Source of the DNA: Schistocerca nitens
Lineage: Eukaryota; Arthropoda; Insecta; Orthoptera; Acrididae
Reading direction: 5' to 3'
Length of the DNA stretch: 64,000 bases
Assembly (NCBI RefSeq): GCF_023898315.1
Contig: NC_064614.1
Location: 1,049,668,432-1,049,732,431 of the forward strand
The position numbers and the translations under genes are program-made. Each line of letters starts with the position of its first letter. Position 1 is the stretch's first letter. The notes under the pieces are model-generated. The model was not told the origin of the DNA, ran no database searches, and worked only from the letters and a program-made list of their open reading frames with translations. This document shows positions 1-11,403 of the stretch, piece after piece.

Positions 1-205
1 TATGATAAATGCTGAACATACTGGGAAAGAATTGGCAGATGCTGTATTTATGTTCCTTAACTCCCATGGACTAGATATAAGCAACTGCCATGGCCAAAGC
101 TATGATAATGCTGCAAATATGGCAGGGATATACTCTGTCCTACAACCCCAAATCAAGTCATTCAATCCCATGGTCCTCCACAGGGCTTGCCACTCTTTGA
201 CGGGT
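1..205 (+). mobile_element. hAT-type transposase fragment (DUF4371/ZMYM1-like), cut at both ends
   Basis: The open frame from base 2 encodes about 66 residues of the catalytic core of a hAT-family transposase of the DUF4371/ZMYM1-like group. The hallmark is the block GQSYDNAANMAGIYS followed by LQ, which in this family surrounds a catalytic aspartate. A remnant of the following conserved His-Ser segment (HRACHSL) is visible before the frame ends. The fragment begins outside the window, and the I-group LINE starts directly after it, so the LINE probably inserted here or a deletion joined the two. I did not find the continuation of the hAT frame on the far side of the LINE. No terminal inverted repeat is visible. 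Confidence 0.7.
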
Positions 206-800
206 TGATGCTTGGCTACCATGGGGCCCCAGACTTTGCAATATTTTTTCCCTTCCGTGCTGCATGTCTGTCCTCTTGCTATTCTTTTTCCCCATCCCTT
301 GGGGAACATGTCTGGGATGTTTCTGCGAATGTTCTGCATTGTCTGCCGCTGACATAAGAACAGTCTCACCTTTGTTTTTCACTTCCTTTTCCTTTCTTTG
401 TTTCCCTTCTCCTCTCGTTCCTCCACTTTGGTGTTTGAGGTTCCTCTTTTTCTTTTTCCTCCCTGTGTGCTCCTGAAGGCCAACCCATGCATCTGACGTG
501 TAACAGGTGACTGGGTAATGCGTAATTCCAAGCCCCGGGATGACAGGTAGGGTTCACATGTACCCCCAGATACATGTCAGGCTCAGGGAGGGGTGATTGC
601 TGAGCTGCAACCTACCCAAAGTGCTGACTGGTCCCTCTGTCAGGTGTTCGGGAGGTGTGATCTGAGGTGTGAACAATCACCTAAGGCAGGTTCGGCCCCT
701 TGTGAAGGGACCTCCAGTTGGAAGAAGCGTGCCTTCAGAGACACTGGCAATCATAGGGAATTATTTTGCAATCAGTCAATCATCTTCCCAATCAATATCT

Positions 801-1680
801 ATGAAAAATAAACGTAAAGAGTCTAATGATTCAAAGACCCTGCCTGCTCCACCATGGTTCCTCGTGGTCTCACATACTGAAGATAGTCAGTCCTTCATGA
901 TGCTAAATCCGTTTATTATTCAGAAGGTGTTGATGTCATTACCAGCTCTGTGAAATCCTGCTTTCGTTTACGGAATGGCACTTTGCTTTTGGAGACTGCT
1001 TCTGATTCTCAAGCACAACAACTGCTTGCTGCCTCGCTTCTCCACAGCTAACCTGTTTGTGTCAAGGCCCATAGAACTTTGAATTCTTCCTGTGGTGTAA
1101 TTTACACCAGGCTGCTTGATGGTCTCACCGAGGCCAAAATCGAGTCTTACCTCTCTGATCAGGGTGTCATTGCCATCCAACACGTAATGAAAAACGTTGA
1201 TTCCTCCTTAGTGCCCACACACACTGTTTTTCTCGCCCTTGATAGTGGTCCTTCCATCCAAGATCAAAGCAGGCTATGAAATTATCACAGTCTGGTCATA
1301 CATTCCAAACCTGATGCGCTGCTACCAGTGTCATAATTTCAACCACACTAGAAAGTCTTGTTGACACCCAGCCAAAGGTGTAACCTGTGGTAGGGATGTG
1401 CATGAAGGCAATTGTCCACCTCCTTCTCCCTCCTGTATCAACTGCAATGGCAGCCATGCCACCTCCTCTCGGGATTGTCCCATGTATTTTGATGAGCAGG
1501 CTGTCCATATCTGGGTAAAGGAAAAATTGCCTTGCCCAGTCGCTCACAAGTTACTGACTAGTCGCTGCATTCTCCTACCTATAGTTCTGTTCTTGTTTCC
1601 CCTCACTCCATCAAGGACATGGCCACACAGACATGAGACCTCTAATTCAGCTCTGAGATTGTAAAATCGTCCAGTGTCAA
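801..1680 (+). pseudogene. LINE ORF1 (gag-like zinc-knuckle protein) of the I-group element
   Basis: The frame opening near 801 (MKNKRKESNDSK...) has the basic start and the PPWFLVV segment typical of LINE ORF1 nucleic-acid-binding proteins. Farther on, 1313-1491 encodes zinc knuckles: a first CX2CX4HX4C knuckle (MRCYQCHNFNHTRKSC), a degenerate second one (TCGRDVHEGNC), and a third (CINCNGSHATSSRDC). The product would package the element RNA. The reading frame changes several times, and there is an in-frame stop directly after the first knuckle (TGT TGA at about 1358-1363), so no complete protein can be made. It lies upstream of the ORF2 endonuclease as expected for I-group elements. Confidence 0.65.
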
Positions 1681-1939
1681 GGTATAATCGCCATCAAACT
1701 CTCACCTCAAGGGGTGAAGCCACAAGCTACATAACCGGTAGGCTGAAAAGGACAGAAGGAGTACTCCCATGAATACTTCCTCTGTCTCTTGAGCCAAACA
1801 AACCTGAGTCCTCCTCTAACCAGAAAGGCTTGAAGCAGTCCACCCAAGGTAAATGGTCTTCTCCTTCGCCAACTCAAAGATCCTCTTTCGCCATGTGGTA
1901 CCCTAGCCCTGCTGGCCTCCCCTACATTTCTTCCTCATC

Positions 1940-4900
1940 ATGACTCTCCTCCAATGGAACATTCATGACCTTCAGTCCGACAAAGAGGATGCACTGCTGC
2001 TTTTAGCATTGCAGCGTTTCCTTGTACTCTGCCTTCAGGAAACGAAATTGCGCCCTCAAGACTGCTTTGAGCTTCACATTTCTTACTGATTCGTTTTGAC
2101 CTTCCCACTGAGGTTGGCATTCCATCTCATGTGGGCATCTTGCTGCTCATATGGGATGACATTCATAGTCAATCCATCTCCTTGACTATCCATCTTCAAG
2201 CTGTTGCAGTTTGCCTTTACCTTTGCCACCTGACTTCTTCCCTCTGTACCATTTATGCCCTCCATCATTCAATGTCACCAGGGCAGACTTCCTTCAGCTT
2301 ACTGGGTGGCTACCTCCACCATTTTTGCTACTCGGTGACTTAAATACACATCATCACCTTTGGGGTTCTCCCAGGATCTGTCAGAGAGGTGCCCTCTTGG
2401 CTGAGCTTCTTAATCAACTTAACCTCCTCTGCCTTAACACTGGAGCACCCATTTTCATTTCCGAATCCTTACACACCTATTCCCATTTGGACCGATCCTT
2501 CTGTGCTGCCCAGCATGCCCATCATCTTGAGCGGTCCGTTCTTTCTGACACCTACTCAGGAGAGCATTTCTCGTGTGCTATCCGTTTGCTGACTCCTACC
2601 CCATCTGTGTGCACGCCCAAATGGCAGCTTACTAAGGCTGACTGGCAGCTTTACTCCTCCCTGGTGAGTTTCAAAGAACAAGATTTCCCCAGTTGTGAAG
2701 ACCAGGTGAAGTACCTCACAAACATTATCCTTACTGGTGCAGAACGTTCTGTTCCTCATACTTCCTCTTTACCACGTTGTGTCCCAGTCCCTTGGTGGAT
2801 TGAGGCATGCCGTGATGCAATTGGCACATGGAGAGGTACTCTCAGAGTTTTTAACCATCTTCTTACAATGGCAAACTGCACTCATTATAAACAGATGCAC
2901 GCAAAGTGTCATCGTGTTCTTTGGGACAGCAAAAGAGCTACCAGGATTTCAGTCACTAGTTCTTTTAAGAGTTCCACCCCTTCCTCTGTTGTGCGGCCCA
3001 ACCTTCAACGGTTCTCTGGGACCAAGCTCCATTTCCCAGTTTCCAGCCTGACAGTAGCAGACGATGTTATTGTGGATCCTATTGCTATCTCCAACACATT
3101 GGGCCGCCATTTTGCAGAAGTTTCAAGCTCTTCCCACCATCACCCTGCCTTCCTCCATGGGAAACGAGCGGAAGAGGCTCAGGCAATACCCTTCTCTTCT
3201 CTGAATCGTGAGTGCTACAATGCCACCTTTACTATAAGGGGACTAGATCATGCTCTCAGTTCATCCCGATCCTCCGTCCCAGGACCAGACGCCATCCACA
3301 TTCAGATGTTGCAGCACCTTTCTCTTGTGGGCAAGCACTTTCTGCTTAACATGTACAATCGCATCTGGGCAGAGGGCACATTTCCTAGACACTGGCATGA
3401 AGCCAATGTCATACCCGTACCCAAGCCCAGTAAAGATAAACACCTTCCTTCTAGCTACCACCCCATCTCTCTTACCAGCTGTGTTTGCAAGGTGATGGAA
3501 TGTATGATTCATGCAGGTATGGTGGCACGAGTCTCGCAATTCTGCAGTTGACCATCTCATTACTTTGTCCACCCATGTCATGAATGGTTTTCTCTGGAAA
3601 TCCCAGACTGTGGCCCCGTTTTTAGATTTGGAGAAGGCCTGCGACACCTGCTGGAGAACTGGTATCCTCTGTACTCTTTACACGTGGGACTTCGGTGGCT
3701 GCCTGCCTTGTTTCCTTCAGGCATTTTTAAAAGACCGAGTTTTCAAGGTGCGTGTGGGTTCTGCTTTGTTGGACTCCTTCATCCAGGAATACGGTGAGCC
3801 TCAGGGGTCTGTCCTGAGCGTTGTCCTCTTTGCTATCGCCATTAACGCTATAATGGCCTGTCTTCTGCCGGACATCTCCGGCTCCCTTTTTGTTGGTGAT
3901 TTTGCCATCTATTGCAGTTCTCCACAGACCTGCCTCAGTGAGCGGCGTCTTCAGCGATGTCTTGTCGTCTTTGCTCCTGGAGCATTGACAGTGGCTTTCG
4001 CTTTTCCATTGACAAAAGTGTGTATGAATTTCTAGCGACACAATTGGTTTCTCCCACTATCTTTACATCTTGGGCTTGTTGCCCTTCCGTTTGTCGAAAC
4101 TACTGAATTCTTGGGGCTCGCGCTCGATAGGAAACTCTCTTGGTCCTCCCATGTGTCTTACCTGGCAGTCCGTTGTCCGCAGTTCATCAGTATCCTGTGT
4201 GTCCTCAATTCTGGGGTGCCGATCGAACCACCTTCCTCCAGTTGTACCGGTCCCTTGTCCGTTCAAAACTCGACTATGGGTGATTTTTTATGTGTCTGCA
4301 TGTACATCCCTCTTACGCTGTCTGAACACTATTCACCATCGTGGCATCGGTTTGACCACTGGTGCCTTCTGCACTAGCCCAGTTGAGAGTCTGTATGCTG
4401 AAGCTGTCTACCTCTGTCCTACTGCCGTGACATTCTCCTCAGCAAGTATGCATGCCATTTGTCTGTCATGCATGGCCACCCATCCAATGCCTCCTTCTTT
4501 GATGATTCCTTTGATCGCTAGTATGGGGCACATCCCTCTTCTCTATTACCTCCTGGAGTCCGCTTTTGGCACTCGCTACTGCAGCTTAACTTCACACTAT
4601 CTGCACCTTTGCTGGTGGGTGTGAATCCTTCACCAACTTTGCTTCATGAAACAGCCCATGTTAACCTTGGCCTTCATTTGCTTCCTAAGGACACTACTCC
4701 AGTATCGGTCCATTGCCTTCAGTTTCACGACCTTCGCATGGAACTTCGCGATAGTACCTTTGTATACACAGATGACTCTCGGACTGCCCATGGGGTTGGG
4801 TGTACCTTCGTCATTGGCACCCGTGTCTTTCGATATCGGCTTCTGGCACACTGCTCAGTATTTACAGCCAAGCTCTTCGCCCTATATCAGGCCACAGAGT

Positions 4901-5560
4901 ACATCTGATGACACAGCCTTTTCAATTGTGTCCTCTCCTCAGATTCACTCAGCTCCCTTCAAAGTCCACGTGCACTGTATACCACCCATCCCTTAGTGCA
5001 GCAGGTCCAGGGAAACTGTCACTTTCTCACTCTTGGTGGAGCCAGTGTGATGCTTCTGTGGGTTGCTGGTCATGTTGATCTGCCAGGAAACAATGCTGTT
5101 GACGCTGCTGCCAAGGCTGCAGTCTTTGTACCTCAGCCCACTAGTTCCAATTTTCCCTCCAGTGATCTCTGTGTTGCACTCTGTCAGGAGGTGGTGTCCC
5201 TTGGCATCGCCACTGGTCCTACCTCCATGGGAATAAGCTCAAGATTATTAAGCCTCTCCCAGCGTCTTGGACAACATCCTCTCGGCCCTCCCACCAGGAG
5301 GAGGTAATTTTAACCAGGCTGCGTATTGGGCACTGCCTTTTTTAGCCATCATCATTTGAAAAGTGGCGCTTCCCCACAACTGTATACATGTTGCACCCAA
5401 GTTTTAACTGTCCAACACTTCCTGATGGAATGCCCATTTTTTAACTGTTTATGTTCCCGCTTGGGTTTGCTGTCTGAGTTATTGGGTGTTTTAGCAAATG
5501 ACATGCAGGCTGTCAATTGCGTTTTACTTTTTATCTGCCAAAGCAATATGGTGAAGGTCC
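1940..5560 (+). pseudogene. LINE ORF2: APE endonuclease, reverse transcriptase, RNase H, Cys/His tail
   Basis: The endonuclease starts near 1940 (LLQWNIHDL, then LCLQETKLRP) and continues in another frame with GDLNTHHHLWGS near 2335. The longest open piece (2211-3551, 446 residues) runs from the endonuclease into RT (GPDAIHIQMLQHLS; YHPISLTSCVCKVME). After a frameshift near 3510 the RT palm follows: FLDLEKACDT, GEPQGSVLS and LFVGDFAIYCSS. The last should read FVDD, so a catalytic aspartate is lost. RNase H follows at about 4730-5140 (STFVYTDDSRTAHGVG; VAGHVDLPGNNAVDAAAKAA). A terminal block near 5385-5450 (CCTQVLTVQHFLMECPFF) is the Cys/His motif common at the end of such ORF2 proteins. At least four frame changes separate the domains. 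Confidence 0.75.
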
Positions 5561-5600
5561 TTTAATTTTTAGTTTGGACCTCTGTTTCTGTATTTTTGCT

Positions 5601-5884
5601 AATAACAAGACAAGAAGAAAGCCATTGAGCTGATGCCATTCTCTGTTCATATAATAATCAGTTAGCATAATTCCATACAATATTATCCTTTTTTGTAGAT
5701 TTCTATTTTCAATAGCATGTTTATAATTTTGTTGCTAAATGTAAATGTTTTTCAAAATTGACTAAGTTTGTGGTTGTGGGTGGGGAGGGGTGAAAAAGTT
5801 ATTGGGCTCATGGGTGTAACATTATCTAAATACGGGACTGACTGACTGCTGATTTCTGCTTTTACTATGTAATATGTAGTCTGT
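5601..5884. other. Unassigned AT-rich spacer between two LINEs
   Basis: This stretch holds no recognisable gene. It is AT-rich with one short G-rich run (near 5778). It may include the 3' untranslated end of the I-group LINE and the unrecognised flank of the RTE element. Confidence 0.4.
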
Positions 5885-8800
5885 CTTCCCCCATGAACCA
5901 TGGACCTTGCCGTTGGTGGGGAGGCTTGCGTGCCTCAGCGATACAGATGGCCGTACCGTAGGTGCAACCGCAACGGAGGGGTATCTGTTGAGAGGCCAGA
6001 CAAACATGTGGTTCCTGAAGAGGGGCAGCAGCCTTTTCAGTAGTTGCAGGGGCAACAGTCTGGATGATTGACTGATCTGGCCTCGTAACATTAACCAAAA
6101 CGGCTTTGCTGTGCTGGTACTGCGAACGGCTGAAAGCAAGGGGAAACTACAGCCGTAATTTTTCCCGAGGACATGCAGCTTTACTGTATGATTAAATGAT
6201 GATGGCGTCCTCTTGGGTAAAATATTCCGGAGGTAAAATAGTCCCCCATTCGGATCTCCGGGCGGGGACTACTCAAGAGGACGTCGTTATCAGGAGAAAG
6301 AAAACTGGCATTCTACGGATCGGAGTGTGGAATGTCAGATCCCTTAATCGGGCAGGTAGGTTAGAAAATTTAAAAAGGGAAATGGATAGGTTAAATTCAG
6401 ATATAGTGGGAATTAGTGAAGTTCGGTGGCAGGAGGAGCAAGACTTTTGGTCAGGTGATTACAGGGTTATAAATACAAAATCAAGTAGGGGTAATGCAGG
6501 AGTAGGTTTAATAATGAATAAAAAAATAGGAGTGCGGGTTAGCTACTACAAACAGCATAGTGAACGCATTATTGTGGCCAAGATAGACACAAGGCCCATG
6601 CCTACTACAGTAGTACAAGTTTATATGCCAACTAGCTCTGCAGATGATGAAGAAATTGATGAAATGTATGACGAGATAAAAGAAATTATTCAGGTAGTGA
6701 AGGGAGACGAAAATTTAATAGTCATGGGTGACTGGAATTCGTCAGTAGGAGAAGGGAGAGAAGGAAACATAGTAGGTGAATATGGATTGGGGGGAAGAAA
6801 TGAAAGAGGAAGCCGCCTTGTAGAATTTTGCACAGAGCATAACTTAATCATAGCTAACACTTGGTTCAAGAATCATAAAAGAAGGTTGTATACCTGGAAG
6901 AATCCTGGAGATACTAATAGGTATCAGATAGATTATATAATGGTAAGACAGAGATTTAGGAACCAGGTTTTAAATTGTAAGACATTTCCAGGGGCAGATG
7001 TGGATTCTGACCACAATCTATTGGTTATGAACTGCAGATTGAAACTGAAGAAACTGCAAAAAGGTGGGAATTTAAGGAGATGGGACCTGGATAAACTGAA
7101 AGAACCAGAGGTTGTAGAGAGTTTCAGGGAGAGCATAAGGGAACAATTGACAGGAATGGGGGAAATAAATACAGTAGAAGAAGAATGGGTAGCTCTGAGG
7201 GATGAAGTAGTGAAGACAGCAGAGGATCAAGTAGGTAAAAAGACGAGGGCTAATAGAAATCCTTGGGTAACAGAAGAAATATTGAATTTAATTGATGAAA
7301 GGAGAAAATATAAAAATGCAGTAAATGAAGCAGGCAAAAGGGAATACAAACGTCTCAAAAATGAGATCGACAGAAAGTGCAAAATGGCTAAGCAGGGATG
7401 GCTAGAGGACAAATGTAAGGATGTAGAGGCTTGTCTCACTAGGGGTAAGATAGATACTGCCTACAGGAAAATTAAAGAGACCTTTGGAGAGAAGAGAACC
7501 ACTTGTATGAATATCAAGAGCTCAGATGGCAACCCAGTTCTAAGCAAAGAAGGGAAGGCAGAAAGGTGGAAGGAGTATATAGAGGGTTTATACAAGGGCG
7601 ATGTACTTGAGGACAGTATTATGGAAATGGAAGAGGATGTAGATGAAGATGAAATGGGAGATAAGATACTGCGTGAAGAGTTTGACAGAGCACTGAAAGA
7701 CCTGAGTCGAAACAAGGGCCCGGGAGTAGACAACATTCCATTAGAACTACTGATGGCCTTGGGAGAGCCAGTCATGACAAAACTCTACCATCTGGTGAGC
7801 AAGATGTATGAGACAGGCGAAATACCCACAGACTTCAAGAAGAATATAATAATTCCAATACCAAAGAAAGCAGGTGTTGACAGATGTGAAAATTACCGAA
7901 CTATCAGTTTAATAAGTCACAGCTGCAAAATACTAACGCGAATTCTTTACAGACGAATGGAAAAACTGGTAGAAGCGGACCTCGGGGAAGATCAGTTTGG
8001 ATTCCGTAGAAATGGTGGAACACGTGAGGCAATACTAACCTTACGACTTGTCTTAGAAGAAAGATTAAGAAAAGGCAAACCTACATTTCTAGCATTTGTA
8101 GACTTAGAGAAAGCTTTTGACAACGTTAACTGGAATACTCTCTTTCAAATTCTGAAGGTGTCAGGGGTAAAATACAGGGAGCGAAAGGCTATTTACAATT
8201 TGTACAGAAACCAGATGGCAGTTATAAGAGTCGAGGGGCATGAAAGGGAAGCAGTGGTTGGGAAAGGAGTGAGACAGGGTTGTAGCCTCTCCCCGATGTT
8301 ATTCAATCTGTATATTGAGCAAGCAGTAAAGGAAACAAAAGAAAAATTCGGAGTAGGTATTAAAATTCATGGAGAAGAAGTAAAAACTTTGAGGTTTGCC
8401 GATGACATTGTAATTCTGTCAGAGACAGCAAAGGACTTGGAAGAGCAGTTGAACGGAATGGACAGTGTCTTGAAAGGAGGATATAAGATGAACATCAACA
8501 AAAGCAAAACGAGGATAATGGAATGTAGTCAAATTAAATCGGGTGATGCTGAGGGAATTAGATTAGGAAATGAGACACTTAAAGTAGTAAAAGAGTTTTG
8601 CTATTTAGGGAGTAAAATAACTGATGATGGTCGAAGTAGAGAGGATATAAAATGCAGACTGGCAATGGCAAGGAAATCGTTTCTGAAGAAGAGAAATTTG
8701 TTAACATCGAGTATAGATTTAAGTGTCAGGAAGTCGTTTCTGAAAGTATTTGTATGGAGTGTAGCCATGTATGGAAGTGAAACATGGACGATAACCAGTT

Positions 8801-9124
8801 TGGACAAGAAGAGAATAGAAGCTTTCGAAATGTGGTGCTACAGAAGAATGCTGAAGATAAGGTGGGTAGATCACGTAACTAATGAGGAGGTATTGAATAG
8901 GATTGGGGAGAAGAGACGTTTGTGGCACAACTTGACTAGAAGAAGGGATCGGTTGGTAGGACATGTTTTGAGGCATCAAGGGATCACAAATTTAGCATTG
9001 GAGGGCAGCGTGGAGGGTAAAAATTGTAGAGGGAGACCAAGAGATGACTACACTAAGCAGATTCAGAAGGATGTAGGTTGCAGTAGGTACTGGGAGATGA
9101 AGAAGCTTGCACAGGATAGAGTAG
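5885..9124 (+). mobile_element. RTE-type LINE copy 1: full 5' region and open EN-RT frame, 3' end missing
   Basis: The copy begins with the same 5' leader (ccatggacc...gttggtgggg) seen in reverse at 47130-47180 in copy 3, so its 5' end is near complete. It then carries one long ORF. Copies 2 and 4 in this window show how the family ends: ...QDRVAWRAASNQSQD, a stop, and a tail of CAA/CAACAA repeats. Copy 1 departs from this after the DRV codons at about base 9124 and runs into unrelated DNA. By eye it is only a few percent different from copy 4 and is clearly less decayed than copies 2 and 3. Losing the 3' end is odd for a LINE, because target-primed reverse transcription starts there. Confidence 0.8.
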
Positions 9125-9204
9125 TCTGTGTATGTGCAAGTGGCAGATCAGTACATCAGTTTAATGACACTCAATTATTAACAGTTCTCTTTACATATCC
9201 CTGA
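6196..9204 (+). CDS. RTE LINE ORF2 polyprotein (APE endonuclease + reverse transcriptase), annotated elsewhere as craniofacial development protein 2-like
   Basis: This is one uninterrupted frame of 1002 codons. Residues from about 38 to 275 form an APE-type endonuclease: GVWNVRSLNRAG, ISEVRWQ near 72, MGDWNSSVG near 177, RRLYTWKNPGD, YQIDYIMV and SDHNLLV near 270. The RT follows: NKGPGVDNIPLELL, NYRTISLISHSCKIL, DQFGFRRNGGTREA, motif A FVDLEKAFDNVNW near 633, motif B GVRQGCSLSPMLFNLYIE, and motif C LRFADDIVILSE near 733. The C-terminal part (RWVDHVTNEEVLNR...LVGHVLRHQG) is typical of the RTE clade. All catalytic motifs look intact. The last 26 or so residues, after QDRV, are read from flanking DNA and are not part of the element. 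The start ATG was taken from the frame; upstream leader sequence is non-coding. Confidence 0.85.
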   Translation: MMMASSWVKYSGGKIVPHSDLRAGTTQEDVVIRRKKTGILRIGVWNVRSLNRAGRLENLKREMDRLNSDIVGISEVRWQEEQDFWSGDYRVINTKSSRGNAGVGLIMNKKIGVRVSYYKQHSERIIVAKIDTRPMPTTVVQVYMPTSSADDEEIDEMYDEIKEIIQVVKGDENLIVMGDWNSSVGEGREGNIVGEYGLGGRNERGSRLVEFCTEHNLIIANTWFKNHKRRLYTWKNPGDTNRYQIDYIMVRQRFRNQVLNCKTFPGADVDSDHNLLVMNCRLKLKKLQKGGNLRRWDLDKLKEPEVVESFRESIREQLTGMGEINTVEEEWVALRDEVVKTAEDQVGKKTRANRNPWVTEEILNLIDERRKYKNAVNEAGKREYKRLKNEIDRKCKMAKQGWLEDKCKDVEACLTRGKIDTAYRKIKETFGEKRTTCMNIKSSDGNPVLSKEGKAERWKEYIEGLYKGDVLEDSIMEMEEDVDEDEMGDKILREEFDRALKDLSRNKGPGVDNIPLELLMALGEPVMTKLYHLVSKMYETGEIPTDFKKNIIIPIPKKAGVDRCENYRTISLISHSCKILTRILYRRMEKLVEADLGEDQFGFRRNGGTREAILTLRLVLEERLRKGKPTFLAFVDLEKAFDNVNWNTLFQILKVSGVKYRERKAIYNLYRNQMAVIRVEGHEREAVVGKGVRQGCSLSPMLFNLYIEQAVKETKEKFGVGIKIHGEEVKTLRFADDIVILSETAKDLEEQLNGMDSVLKGGYKMNINKSKTRIMECSQIKSGDAEGIRLGNETLKVVKEFCYLGSKITDDGRSREDIKCRLAMARKSFLKKRNLLTSSIDLSVRKSFLKVFVWSVAMYGSETWTITSLDKKRIEAFEMWCYRRMLKIRWVDHVTNEEVLNRIGEKRRLWHNLTRRRDRLVGHVLRHQGITNLALEGSVEGKNCRGRPRDDYTKQIQKDVGCSRYWEMKKLAQDRVVCVCASGRSVHQFNDTQLLTVLFTYP

Positions 9205-9769
9205 AGATTCTCTTTCAGTGTTTGATCTACAGATCACCATGAATGAATGGAACTTTATGAATAAACTTAGAGGAAGAAAACTGTTATGATACTATGTGAT
9301 AGGTGACCTATTAACTTTGGAAGACATTTTACAACAGCAAACAAAATCAATATTTAATCTTTTGTAAATTTATTTTTATATATGAATTTTCAATAAGAAT
9401 GGTAACAACACAGCAGTGGATTATGTTTTTCTTGAGACAACATTAGTACGTAAGTTCAGTTTTGCAGATGTTACTAATTGGTTGTCAGCCACTGAGACAC
9501 TGGGCTTGATGTTGACAGACTATTTTCAAAAGGGTAATACATGGTTCTAGCAAAGGAGTTCCTGATTCCAAAATCAAATCTCTTGGAAACTTAGATCAAT
9601 AGATTGCAACAAATGGTATGTTTATTGTGAAAGCTTTCAGAATTTTATGCAGAAGTTTTGAAATAATTTGAATAGCTGCTAGCAGATGGTGCTGTAATCA
9701 TAATAAATAGTGTGCCACTGCTGAGTGGTCAGTTCCACTGCTGAGACACGAAAGCAAGTTAGTGTACTG
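9125..9769. other. Unassigned AT-rich DNA
   Basis: I see no gene here. The left edge is the abrupt junction with the truncated RTE element. The right part may contain the decayed 5' end of the mariner-like element that follows, but I could not find its inverted repeat. Confidence 0.4.
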
Positions 9770-10410
9770 AAGGAAGAGGTTCAAATCATGTCTTCCATTC
9801 AACTACATGTTTTTCTCTTACTGGAATACCACAGGTTAGGATATGGTCCTACAGCAACAAGGCACAGTTTTCAAATAAAATTTAATGTTATAAAAGGACC
9901 GATGCAAAAACCATTTGCAAGCTCTTTGCCAAATTCCACTGGACAGGCAGTGTGGCTGGTTATCTAGTGGGGACTATTGGCCCCAGGTAAACTGTAATTA
10001 CTGCCGAATATGTTACCATGGTTTTTGGAATTATTCAGCATAGTCCATGGAAAACAGTTTGAAGAATTGCAGCTGGAATTGGTTTGAAGCATTCCAACAT
10101 GCAGAAAATCCAAAGTCACTAGCTATACCAGTATGACCTGTGTGACAGAGGGTTGAGTTTGCAAACGAGACTCTCAAAATGATTGATAATGAAGGATTTG
10201 ATGTTGGCTGCATATGGTTCACAAGTGAAGCACACTTTCACCTCAGTGGAGTAGTGAATAAACAAAACTGACAATTTTGGGGTTCTGAAAATCCCCATTT
10301 GTATGAAGCTAAACCAGTGTATTCTCCCAAAGTTAGTGTCTGGGCTGCAGCATCAGCAGAGGCATTGTTAGCCCATTTTTCATGTGAGGAAATGATCACT
10401 AATGAATGTT

Positions 10411-11403
10411 TAGGGTGACCAGATGCAATTGTTTAAAAAGGAGGACAAACAGCTTCAAAAAGGAGGACAAAGGAAGGAAAAAAGAAGACACATCAAACGG
10501 GCCAACTGCAGATGAGGATATCACCCGTCAGCTTTGGATAAGTCACGTGACTGCTGGGAATTCCCGGTAAAACTAGTAGTTAATTGTTACTGATGGTCAG
10601 GTGGTGGTTAACTGAGCAATATAAAAAAAATTAAAAACATTGATTGTGGTGACAGTGTGGCGTCAATTGTTTTGTTATGTCAACAACACGGAACTGTTTA
10701 CAAATCGAAAAACATAAGACCATTCACCTCCCTTCATTCGACGTACTGCTACCAACACCTACAATTCAAGAAGCAGCTGATGACATGTAAACTGTATTTT
10801 AACCTTCCGAATACAAATAAATTTAATGACTATGAAACAATGAAATAAAACCATGACAGTTAATCTGTCAAGTTATTTCTTACCTTTATTCACCACTGAG
10901 ACGTACGTTCCAGCTCCACATATCTTACATTCCACTTCAAATTCATTTCTCCCTTTCTTGAAAGCCGGATATTTGCAGGAAAGGACATTAGAAAATGTAC
11001 ACTTTCGTTTATGCATAGCCAAATGTTTTACGTAACTCACTCGGTTAAAAATTACACTCGCAAATCACACGTGCACTACAGGAAGCCAAGCCAATACAAA
11101 GCGAAGATACGAAACGAAAATTTTAGATAATCGATATTTGCATTCGCTTATAGGTTGATCAACGATAACATCGACGATTCTGGTGCCACATACTAACACC
11201 GCATTCGTGCATGTGTATCAAGAACGCTGTGCCAATAGTTAAAGTATTTAAGAAAAGAGCATAGAACAGGACGAATTGTAAATTTAACTGTATTACGCTC
11301 AACTTTGCGAAAAAGCCGTACACTCTAAAAATCCACCCGGACCCTGGACAAAGAGCTGAAAAGGAGGACATGTCCGGATTAATCCGGATGTCTGGTCACC
11401 CTA
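10411..11403 (-). mobile_element. Non-autonomous hAT element, 993 bp, with 8-bp target duplication tgaatgtt
   Basis: The element starts tagggtgaccaga and ends with the inverted copy tctggtcacccta. The 8 bases tgaatgtt occur immediately before (10403-10410) and after (11404-11411), which is the target-duplication length of the hAT superfamily. A subterminal aaaaaggaggaca motif is also repeated in opposite orientation at both ends. The element sits inside the mariner-like transposase relic, whose coding sense continues across it, confirming a clean insertion. Only an N-terminal transposase remnant is left inside (see the next entry), so this is a deletion derivative that would depend on a full-length relative. 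Confidence 0.85.
10873..11016 (-). pseudogene. Remnant first exon of a hAT transposase (N-terminal zinc-finger region)
   Basis: On the minus strand the ATG at 11016 opens MHKRKCTFSNVLSCKYPAF followed by KKGRNEFEVECKICGAGTYVSVVNKG, then a stop 47 codons in. The KRKCTF start, the CX2C pair (CKICGAG) and the TYVSV-NKG end match the N-terminus of hAT-like proteins that carry a BED-like zinc finger. The coding part ends in aataaag followed by gtaagaa, a good splice donor, so this is probably exon 1 of the parental transposase with the rest of the gene deleted. No second Cys/His half of the finger is found downstream. Confidence 0.6.

Larger units (their letters stand above)
206..5600 (+). mobile_element. 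I-group LINE (I/Jockey-like, with RNase H), nearly full length, decayed
   Basis: This non-LTR retrotransposon of about 5.4 kb carries, in order, a pyrimidine-rich 5' untranslated part, an ORF1 with CCHC zinc knuckles, an APE-type endonuclease, a reverse transcriptase, an RNase H domain and a C-terminal Cys/His cluster. RNase H together with a zinc-knuckle ORF1 points to the I group rather than to Jockey itself or RTE. Both frames are broken by stops and frameshifts, and the RT catalytic motif is changed, so the copy is dead and old. No poly-A tail or target duplication could be identified. The 3' boundary near 5600 is only where coding similarity and style of sequence fade. Confidence 0.75.

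Noticed and set aside
9125-9204. C-terminal extension of the RTE protein
   Set aside because: The last residues are read from flanking DNA; other copies end with a different conserved sequence.
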